Assembly (NCBI GenBank): GCA_037384885.1 | Contig: JARRNO010000048.1 | Span: 1 to 16,829 of the forward strand | DNA length: 16,829 nucleotides | Direction of reading: 5' to 3' | Origin: JARRNO01 sp037384885 | GTDB lineage: Bacteria; Acidobacteriota; UBA4820; DSQY01 | Shown: positions 1 to 6,070 of the stretch, one piece after another | How positions within the stretch are numbered: position 1 is the first letter of the stretch | Layout of the letters: every line of letters starts with the position of its first letter | Notes under the pieces: model-generated | The model's database searches: none | What the model was told of the DNA's origin: nothing | What the model saw: the letters and a program-made list of their open reading frames with translations, nothing else | Position numbers and translations under genes: made by a program

Positions 1-154
1 AGGTGACTACGTCACTGTGAGGCCGGGTGACGAGATGGTAGAGCAAGCAGGGCCGGTGGGGCTTCGATGATAGGGCGAGGTAGAGGCAAGCGGGAATGGG
101 AGGCGATCCGCTCCGCCTGAGGAGTCTCTTCACTGTTTTGAACATCAGCAATGA
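1..154. other. Left-edge region with no assigned gene
   Basis: This stretch lies downstream of the minus-strand acyl-CoA synthetase stop. On the plus strand a frame is open from the window edge to a TGA at 68-70 (22 codons, beginning GDYVTVRPGDEM). It could be the 3' end of a gene entering from the left, but it is too short to identify. I found no convincing terminator or RNA gene. Confidence 0.3.
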
Positions 155-2137
155 TTAATGTGGTGTATCAGTATTATGCGGGCTAGTCGCGGCCCCTGAC
201 TTGCGGAAAATGGCGTCTACTGCCTCGGGGTTCGCCGCGGAGGCCAGGCTCCCCGGATCCTCTCCCGAAAGCACCTTCTTGATCGTTCCTCTCAAGATTT
301 TCCCCGAGCGAGTCACCGGCAGAGCGTCCACCCAGATCACGTCGGCGGGCCTCATCGTGGAACCCATATGCTCGGCCACGTGCTTTTTAATCGCTTCCGA
401 CAATTCGGGAGACGTTTGGTGGTCCGGCGCCGCAACCGCCACAAGGACAAGGCGTGTTCCTTTCACGGGATCGGGGAGGCCGACAGCCGCAGCTTCCCGA
501 ACGGCTTCGTGCGAAACGGCGGCGGCCTCCACCTCGCCGGGGCCGATCCGCTTGCCGGCAACCTTCAGGGTGTCGTCGGCCCGCCCTGTAAGGAACCAGT
601 GCCCGCCGCCGTCCACATAGGCCCAATCCCCGTGGCTCCAGATGTCCCGGCCAAAGCGTTCGAAGTATGTGGCCAGGTAGCGGTCCGGGTCGTTCAGAAA
701 CCCCCGGGTCATGTTGGGAGCGGCCCTGCGGCAGACGAGATAGCCGACCTGCCCGCGCACGCTCCTTCCTTCTTCGTCGAAGACGTCCACGTCCATGCCG
801 AGTGAGGCGCCCTGGAGCGATGTGGGCTTGATAGGGGCAACGGGAAGCGGCGCCAGGAGACAGCCCATCAGCTCCGTTCCGCCGGAAATGTTGATCACCG
901 GGCAGCGTCCCCCGCCGGCGTTGTGGAAGTACCACTCGTAGGACGACGCATCCCACGGCTCCCCTGTTGAGCCCAGGACCCGGACAGAAGAAAGGTCATG
1001 GCGCCCGGGAGGTTCTTCTCCGTGGGTCATGAGGACCCGCACGGCGGTGGGGGCGAGGGCGAGATGGGTGATGCGGTGTCTTTCCACCATGGACCAAATG
1101 CGGTCTGCGGACGGAAAGTCTGGGGCGCCGTCCAGCAGAACGACCGTCCCCCGGTGAAAGAGTACGCCGAGGATCTCCCAGGGCCCCATCATCCACCCGA
1201 TATCGGTGAGCCAAAACATCACGTTGCCGGGACGCACGTCAAGGTGATACCCCACTTCTTTGGCGGTGACGACCTGAACCCCTGCGTGCGAGTGAACCAC
1301 ACCCTTGGGGCGGCCGGTGGTTCCGGAGGTATAAAGAATCATGGATCGCGCGGAGGAATCCAGCCGGGCCGTGGACTCATCCGCCGGAGCGGAGGCTTCC
1401 TCCTCCCGCCACCAATGATCCCGGCCTTCTTTCCACGAGACCTCATCGCCCGTGTGGCGCAGAACGAGCACCGCTTCAACGGAAGTCTCCAACTCGAGCG
1501 CCCGGTCCACGGCATCCTTAAGCGGGACCTTTCGGCCCCGTCTCACGGTGGCGTCTGCGGTCAGCAGGATTCGTGCCTTGCAGTCCCGAAGGCGGGCAGC
1601 CAGGGCGTCCGGGCCGAATCCCGCGAAGACGGGGACGGGGACGGCGCCGATCTTGAGGCAGGCGAGCAGGGCGACAACGACATCGGCCGTCATGGGCAGG
1701 TAGAACCCCACGCAGTCGTCCGCCTCCGCCCCCAGGCCGCGCAGAACCGCCGCCAGGCGGCAGACCCGGTCATTCAATTGCCCGTAGGTGAGGGTTTCCA
1801 GTTCTTCGCGGTCGTTTACCGCGATCACGGCAGGCTGTCCTCCAAAGCCGTCTCTAATATGCCGGTCCAGGACGTTGTGGACGAGGTTCAACCGGCCTCC
1901 GGCGAACCAGTCCGTCCAGGGAAGGCCGCGGGACGAATCTATGAGTGTCTCATAGTCCTCGAACCATTCCACGCCGAGGTCTTCGAGGATGGCGGGGTAA
2001 AACCAGCCGGGATCGGAGGCCGCACGGGAACGGAGATCCTCCGGGCTCTTCAGGCCGTGGCGTTTCATCAGCCGGGCGGCGTGCGAGTTTTCGAGGTCGT
2101 CGGGACGGGGGCGCCAGATGATATCGAAATCGTTCAT
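155..2137 (-). CDS. AMP-forming acyl-CoA synthetase (ACS/acetoacetyl-CoA synthetase-like)
   Basis: A 660-residue member of the ANL adenylating family. It activates a carboxylic acid with ATP to an acyl-adenylate and transfers the acyl group to CoA in the cytosol. Visible are an ACS-type N-terminal segment (about 1-95), the P-loop YTSGTTGRPKG (269-279), SGGTE (418-422), the SHGDW motif (501-505), the hinge region GRADD (518-522) and the catalytic lysine K613 in TRSGK. The length fits acetyl- and acetoacetyl-CoA synthetases (about 650). The acetyl-CoA synthetase WWQTE motif is replaced by SGGTE, which resembles acetoacetyl-CoA synthetases and implies a roomier acyl pocket. The start is set at ATG 2135-2137, preceded by AGGGAGA; the open frame runs further upstream but there it overlaps hmgA. 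It is the last gene of hpd-hmgA-synthetase, 44 bp after hmgA. A role on acetoacetate from homogentisate breakdown is inference; acetate or another short acid remains possible. Confidence 0.85.
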   Translation of the reverse strand: MNDFDIIWRPRPDDLENSHAARLMKRHGLKSPEDLRSRAASDPGWFYPAILEDLGVEWFEDYETLIDSSRGLPWTDWFAGGRLNLVHNVLDRHIRDGFGGQPAVIAVNDREELETLTYGQLNDRVCRLAAVLRGLGAEADDCVGFYLPMTADVVVALLACLKIGAVPVPVFAGFGPDALAARLRDCKARILLTADATVRRGRKVPLKDAVDRALELETSVEAVLVLRHTGDEVSWKEGRDHWWREEEASAPADESTARLDSSARSMILYTSGTTGRPKGVVHSHAGVQVVTAKEVGYHLDVRPGNVMFWLTDIGWMMGPWEILGVLFHRGTVVLLDGAPDFPSADRIWSMVERHRITHLALAPTAVRVLMTHGEEPPGRHDLSSVRVLGSTGEPWDASSYEWYFHNAGGGRCPVINISGGTELMGCLLAPLPVAPIKPTSLQGASLGMDVDVFDEEGRSVRGQVGYLVCRRAAPNMTRGFLNDPDRYLATYFERFGRDIWSHGDWAYVDGGGHWFLTGRADDTLKVAGKRIGPGEVEAAAVSHEAVREAAAVGLPDPVKGTRLVLVAVAAPDHQTSPELSEAIKKHVAEHMGSTMRPADVIWVDALPVTRSGKILRGTIKKVLSGEDPGSLASAANPEAVDAIFRKSGAATSPHNTDTPH

Positions 2138-2181
2138 ACAGGTCTCCCTGCGAGAGTCGTCTCCGGGTTCGGGAGAGGATT

Positions 2182-3348
2182 TCAGTCCTTTTCGACCCAG
2201 CTCCGGTTGTACCCGGGATCCTCGTCCTTCCGGGCGTGTTCGGTGGGGGCGAGCGGCCGGAAGGTATCCACCATGACGGCCATCTCGTCGGTCCGCTCCG
2301 TCCCGATAGACGCTTCGTAGGTGCCCGGGTGGGGGCCGTGGGGCAGTCCGGCCGGGTGGAGGCTGACGGATCCCGGCCCGATGCCCTTCCGGCTGGTGAA
2401 GTTTCCCTCCACGTAAAAGAGGATCTCGTCGCAGTCGACGGAAGAGTGCGGGTAGGGACACGGGATGGCTTTCTCGTGGTAGTCCACCTTCCGGGGGACG
2501 AAAGAGCAGACCACGAATCCGCCGCCTGCAAAGGTGGTGTGGATTGTGGGGGGCAGATGCACGATGCTGGTCTTGGGCTGGAATTTCCGGATGGGGAAGG
2601 CGAATGGCCAAACCTCGCCGTCCCACCCGAGAATGTCGAAGGGGTTGTGCGCCATTTCGAAGGCGGTCACGCGCCCCCGGCGAAGGGTGAGCAGGCGCCG
2701 GGGCGGACTTAGGGAGCCCGGCCCCTCTTCGGGCCAGTCGGGTTCTTTGAAATCACGATGGGAGTATGGAGCGTCCATGCGGAGCTGGCCGGAAGGATTC
2801 CTGAACTGTTTCGGGATATCGATGAACGACTTTCCCTCCAAAACCATCAAGTAGGCCTTCCCATCGGGGCGCCACCGATGAGGAAGCGCCCGCGGCATGT
2901 AGACGTAGTCCCCGGCCTCGAACCAGACGGTTCCAAGCGGCGAGTCCACGCGGCCCCTGCCTTCGTGGACGTATGTCAGCTCATCCGCATCCCCGTTCGC
3001 CACAAGAGTGGGTTCCTCCGTATCGGGCCGGGCGATCCAGACGCCCAGTTCCTCGTTCGCCAGGATCAGGCGCCGGCTCAGGAAGGGCGTTCCGCCCTCT
3101 TCCATGTCTCCCGTCAGGAAGTGGCGCCGTCGAAGCGCCCCGTCCCAAGAAGGCTCGGCGAACCCGGGATGCGGACCGAGGTCCTCTTCCCGCGTGATCC
3201 AGTGCGGAGGACGCTTCTGGTACATGATGGTATAGGCGCCGTCGAATCCCTGCCGGGTGAAACAATGTTCAAAAGCGAGTCCGCCCTGCTCTTCGAGAGC
3301 GGTATGCGGCTTTTCCGGAACCACGCCGCGCTGCAGCCGGTGTATCAT
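2182..3348 (-). CDS. hmgA: Homogentisate 1,2-dioxygenase
   Basis: A 388-residue cupin-type non-heme iron dioxygenase that opens the ring of homogentisate to give maleylacetoacetate in tyrosine and phenylalanine catabolism. The C-terminal half holds the signature HSSVDCDEILFYVEG (from 301) and LHPAGLPHGPHPG (330-342). H301, E308 and H337 are the likely iron ligands by comparison with known homogentisate dioxygenases. It is shorter than the human or Pseudomonas enzyme (about 430-445) and resembles the compact bacterial form of about 390 residues. The ATG start is preceded by a perfect AGGAGG. It lies 64 bp after hpd and 44 bp before the acyl-CoA synthetase, all on one strand, so one transcript is likely. 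The neighbouring HPPD makes its substrate, which strongly supports the assignment. I see no maleylacetoacetate isomerase or fumarylacetoacetase gene here. Confidence 0.9.
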   Translation of the reverse strand: MIHRLQRGVVPEKPHTALEEQGGLAFEHCFTRQGFDGAYTIMYQKRPPHWITREEDLGPHPGFAEPSWDGALRRRHFLTGDMEEGGTPFLSRRLILANEELGVWIARPDTEEPTLVANGDADELTYVHEGRGRVDSPLGTVWFEAGDYVYMPRALPHRWRPDGKAYLMVLEGKSFIDIPKQFRNPSGQLRMDAPYSHRDFKEPDWPEEGPGSLSPPRRLLTLRRGRVTAFEMAHNPFDILGWDGEVWPFAFPIRKFQPKTSIVHLPPTIHTTFAGGGFVVCSFVPRKVDYHEKAIPCPYPHSSVDCDEILFYVEGNFTSRKGIGPGSVSLHPAGLPHGPHPGTYEASIGTERTDEMAVMVDTFRPLAPTEHARKDEDPGYNRSWVEKD

Positions 3349-3412
3349 GGTTGGTCCTCCTGAAAAGAGGCACGCGCGCGAGCGCCTGCACCTGCCGGGA
3401 GCCTTGAAGGCA

Positions 3413-4573
3413 TTACACCCGCCCCCTGGCTTTCTGGTCCCGTTCGATGGCTTCGAAAAGCGCGCGGAAATTGCCTTCGCCGAAGCCCCTGGCGCCCCGC
3501 CTTTGGATCACCTCGTAAAAGAAGGGGCCGCCCTGCTCGCTGTGATGGAGCATTTTCCCTTCCAGGGAAAAGATCTGAAGGAGATAGCGGTCGTCGTTCC
3601 CGTCTACGAGAATTCCCAGCTTCCGCAGGGTGTCTAGATCTTCCTGGATGCTGCTCACCTTCCGGTTTCTCAGCCGCTCCGGCAGCATATCGTAGTAAGT
3701 GCCCGGAGTGTCGAGAAAGTTCATGCCCTCGCGCCGGAGGCCGTCGACCGTCGAGATGATATCCTTGACGTGGAACGCGATGTGCTGGACTCCCGGCCCG
3801 CCGTTGTCCTCCACAAATGTTGAAATCTGGCTCTTCTCAAAATTGGGGGCGAGCGGTTCGTTGTTGGCGAGCTTGATCCCGGATCCGGGATCCCACATGA
3901 CGATGGAGAAGAGCCCGGTCCCTTCCGCGTTTCCATATTCGGACCCCGCGTCCTGCGTGTGGAACTGAATCCGCCAATATTCCTCAAAGCCCAGAACATC
4001 CCGCAGCCAGGTGATGTAGGGTTCGATGGTCAGCATGTTGGAAGTGACGTGATCCACCACCTGGAGGCCAAAGCGGTTTCCAGCGTCCGGGCCGTCCTTG
4101 TACTCGAATCCCGGCAGCAATGAATCGTTCGGCCGCTCGGAAAACCGAAGGCGCACGTCGCCCAGGGGGGTGGCGATTTCCAGGTAACGGCAGGTGGCGC
4201 CCGACCGGTCCAGGGTCTTTGTAATGGGAGTCCAGATGGTGGCGCCGCGCTTCTCGAGTTCACGGTAAGTCGCATCGAGGTCGCGGACCCGGAGCGCCAA
4301 GAGGCTGATTCCCTCCGGATGCCGCTTCAGCCACCGCCCGGCGCGGCTCCCCTTGTCCAAGGGAGAGGTGCAGATTAGCGGGGCGTTTCCCACCTGGAAC
4401 ATGGCGGCGTCTTCCCCGCGTTCGCCCCGGGACGACTCGTTGAGGCGGGCGATTTCGGGCAAGTCCATCTTGTCCCGGTAAAAGCGTCGGGTGTCCTCGA
4501 GATCTTCCACAATGTACTCGAACATGTCCCAGCCGATGATGCCGAGAACGCTCTCGCGACGTTTCGTTTCCAT
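3413..4573 (-). CDS. hpd: 4-hydroxyphenylpyruvate dioxygenase
   Basis: A 386-residue two-domain vicinal-oxygen-chelate (glyoxalase-fold) enzyme. It converts 4-hydroxyphenylpyruvate to homogentisate with Fe(II) and O2. The catalytic C-terminal domain shows the iron triad H175 (in VVDHVTSN), H264 (in GVQHIAFHV) and E354 (in FFYEVIQRRG), followed by the diagnostic GFGEGNFRALFEAIE near the C-terminus. The degenerate first domain covers about residues 12-145. I chose ATG 4571-4573 because AAGGAG lies 8 nt upstream; a GTG three codons earlier would overlap that ribosome binding site. It is the first gene of the catabolic operon, facing a 540-bp divergent intergenic region. 4-hydroxymandelate synthase is a close relative, but the adjacent homogentisate dioxygenase makes HPPD far more likely. 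Confidence 0.93.
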   Translation of the reverse strand: METKRRESVLGIIGWDMFEYIVEDLEDTRRFYRDKMDLPEIARLNESSRGERGEDAAMFQVGNAPLICTSPLDKGSRAGRWLKRHPEGISLLALRVRDLDATYRELEKRGATIWTPITKTLDRSGATCRYLEIATPLGDVRLRFSERPNDSLLPGFEYKDGPDAGNRFGLQVVDHVTSNMLTIEPYITWLRDVLGFEEYWRIQFHTQDAGSEYGNAEGTGLFSIVMWDPGSGIKLANNEPLAPNFEKSQISTFVEDNGGPGVQHIAFHVKDIISTVDGLRREGMNFLDTPGTYYDMLPERLRNRKVSSIQEDLDTLRKLGILVDGNDDRYLLQIFSLEGKMLHHSEQGGPFFYEVIQRRGARGFGEGNFRALFEAIERDQKARGRV

Positions 4574-4776
4574 GACGGCCACTCCTTAAAACGACTCTCT
4601 TGATTCGCGGGGATGTGCGGTTTTCGCGCCGGATCCCGGGCCCATTGGGCGCACCCTTCCATGGGCGTGGTTCTTCTACAGTTCAAAACATACAGCGCCT
4701 GCCGGGTATTCCGCCCGGATTCGGTTCCGAGTCCCTGAAAATCGGGCGGGAGGCCCGTCGCCGGAAAATTTCAGGT

Positions 4777-4800
4777 TGAGGGAACAGAGTTCCCGCCTCA
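4777..4800. promoter_or_regulatory. Palindrome, candidate operator
   Basis: GGGAAC-AGA-GTTCCC (4780-4794) is a perfect 6-bp inverted repeat with a 3-bp centre. It is flanked by further symmetry, TGAG at 4777-4780 and CTCA at 4797-4800. It sits about 205 bp upstream of the hpd start in the divergent region. Its size and symmetry suit a dimeric regulator site, for example one controlling homogentisate catabolism, but no regulator gene lies nearby and the role is inferred. Confidence 0.35.
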
Positions 4801-4973
4801 CACGTTTAAATAATGTCACACATTCTCCGCGTCTTGACGGGGCGTTGGTCTGAACAGCCATTTGACGGGGCACAGCGCCTTGTTGGGCGGTTCATCGAAC
4901 GTCGAGCAGATGCGAGGATCCAGCGGCCGGTGGCGCCCGTCGGGGGCGCGGCGGCAGACGTGACGGAAACGGG

Positions 4974-5002
4974 TGCAGGGCCGAACGGGGTCGTGCCCTG
5001 CA
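4974..5002 (+). promoter_or_regulatory. Inverted repeat in probable 5' leader
   Basis: TGCAGGGC (4974-4981) and GCCCTGCA (4995-5002) form a perfect 8-bp stem with a 13-nt loop. It is about 110 bp before the start of the diiron-like gene. No U-tract follows, so it is not an intrinsic terminator in this direction. Leader structure or protein binding are both possible. Confidence 0.3.
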
Positions 5003-5031
5003 GTGGAAAGTTTTCGCCAGTCCGGTGTCCA

Positions 5032-5057
5032 CCCTGGAGAAAACGCAACGTCCAGGG
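5032..5057 (+). promoter_or_regulatory. Second inverted repeat in probable 5' leader
   Basis: CCCTGGA (5032-5038) and TCCAGGG (5051-5057) are a perfect 7-bp inverted repeat with a 12-nt A-rich loop. It lies 30 nt after the repeat at 4974-5002 and 45 nt before the ribosome binding site of the diiron-like gene. The pair suggests a structured leader; I do not recognise a known riboswitch. Confidence 0.3.
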
Positions 5058-5113
5058 CTGTTGCGGGCGGGTGGAAGGTTGAGGACCCAGGTGCAGCCGT
5101 ATAGGAGGATCCC

Positions 5114-5974
5114 ATGAGTGAAACCCCCCGAGTCAGTTTCGAGGAATTCATGAAGCAGGCCGATGATGTCGTGAATTCTCACGAGGTCGTGACAAGCAAC
5201 CCGTACACGGCCTGGTTCGAGAAGGGCGACCTCAGCGTTGAGGACGTCCGGCAGTTCGCGGCCCAGTTCTCGGTTTTTTCCAACCAGTTTCTCGTCGCAC
5301 AGCTCAAAAAGATGATCAACTCTTCCTCGCTGGAGTCCATGCGGGAATCCAAGGAAATCCTGGCCAACGAGATCGGCGTCGTCTTCAACTCCAGAAAGAA
5401 CAAGGAAGTGGAAGCGCTGACCGACGAGCAGAAAGACCGGGTGGGCGATCCATCGCTGGTGAGCACGGAAGGTTCGATCGAAGGCGGCACTTTCCACTTT
5501 GGGGCCGGCCATTTCGAGTGGCTGCTCAAGTTCGGCGCCCCACTCGGGCTCACCTTCGACGACATGGGGCGCCGCAAGCACGGCTGGCCCTCCACGCTCT
5601 TCTTCTGCGATGAGCTGGACCGGATCTACGGGAGCGGCGACGGGATGGCCGGATTAGGCGCGTCCTACGCCGTGGAGCACTGGGCGAACGCCGGCTTCTG
5701 GAAGCAGCTGGTTCGCGGCCTGGAAATCTTCAAGAAGGAAAAGTGCCCCAAGCTCCCGCTCGCTTTCTTCACCTGGCACGACCGGCTGGAAGAGAACCAC
5801 GCCGCCCATACGGAAGACGAACTTCGCCAGGTCTTCAACCGCCCCGACTTTGACGGAAAAGCCTTCCTGGACGCCGCAGCAGAAATGTTGAACGGCGTGA
5901 AAGCCTTCTGGTGGGGCCTCGACCAGGAGCGGATCGTCCGCCATCACCGCGAAAGGGAAAAAGCCAGCGCCTGA
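5114..5974 (+). CDS. Heme-oxygenase-like diiron-type redox protein (CADD/TenA/PqqC-like)
   Basis: A 286-residue, mainly helical protein that I place in the heme-oxygenase-like fold family including TenA, PqqC, CADD and the diiron oxidases (HDO). The likely metal ligands are visible: E86 (in LANEIG), H133 (in GHFEWLLKFGAPLGL), E188 (in AVEHW) and a closing HxxxExxH, H222/E226/H229. The last matches the family HxxxDxxH with Glu for Asp. Between E86 and H133 are about 46 residues, where CADD has about 6, so this protein carries an extra insertion (roughly 90-130, charged, then glycine-rich). There is no signal peptide, so it is probably cytosolic. AGGAGG at 5103-5108, 5 nt before ATG, fixes the start. 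It is monocistronic, divergent from hpd, and closed by a terminator. The reaction and substrate are unknown; a link to aromatic metabolism is suggested only by position. Confidence 0.75.
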   Translation: MSETPRVSFEEFMKQADDVVNSHEVVTSNPYTAWFEKGDLSVEDVRQFAAQFSVFSNQFLVAQLKKMINSSSLESMRESKEILANEIGVVFNSRKNKEVEALTDEQKDRVGDPSLVSTEGSIEGGTFHFGAGHFEWLLKFGAPLGLTFDDMGRRKHGWPSTLFFCDELDRIYGSGDGMAGLGASYAVEHWANAGFWKQLVRGLEIFKKEKCPKLPLAFFTWHDRLEENHAAHTEDELRQVFNRPDFDGKAFLDAAAEMLNGVKAFWWGLDQERIVRHHREREKASA

Positions 5975-6026
5975 GCGCCCGGGCGCCTGACCAACTGCGT
6001 CCGGCGCTGCCGGACACGGACCCTCG

Positions 6027-6059
6027 CGCCGCGACGGCCTTCGCCGTTGCGGCGTTTTT
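6027..6059 (+). terminator. Rho-independent terminator
   Basis: GCCGCGACGG (6028-6037) pairs with CCGTTGCGGC (6044-6053), with one G-U pair. The stem extends by a pair at each end and closes on a CUUC loop. TTTTT (6055-6059) follows directly. It lies 53 bp after the diiron-like gene stop and ends that transcript before the GH15 gene. Confidence 0.85.
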
Positions 6060-6070
6060 CATTGGCGGGG

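Larger units (their letters stand above)
4574..5113. other. 540-bp divergent intergenic region with inverted repeats
   Basis: This gap lies between the divergent hpd and diiron-like genes, so it must hold their regulatory signals unless it hides a gene. It contains a palindrome at 4777-4800 and two perfect stem repeats at 4974-5002 and 5032-5057. An AT-rich patch (TTTAAATAATG) lies at 4805-4815. On the minus strand one frame is open from inside the plus-strand gene down to a TGA near 4816. It is GC-rich at third positions and carries four cysteines, but I find no ATG, GTG or TTG in that frame within the gap. I therefore do not call it a gene. No clear sigma70 promoter stands out for either flanking gene. 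Confidence 0.5.

Noticed and set aside
30..110. GGTAGAGCA followed by TTCGATGA, resembling tRNA D- and T-arm words.
   Set aside because: The spacing, acceptor stem and anticodon arm do not form a cloverleaf.
2138..2626. Upstream extension of the acyl-CoA synthetase frame by 163 codons.
   Set aside because: It lies over the conserved end of hmgA, reads as Arg/Pro-rich shadow sequence, and a good ribosome site supports ATG 2137.
4813..5082. Plus-strand 89-codon frame in the intergenic region starting at ATG 4813.
   Set aside because: No ribosome binding site, no recognisable motif, and weaker codon pattern than the opposite strand. Not called as a gene.
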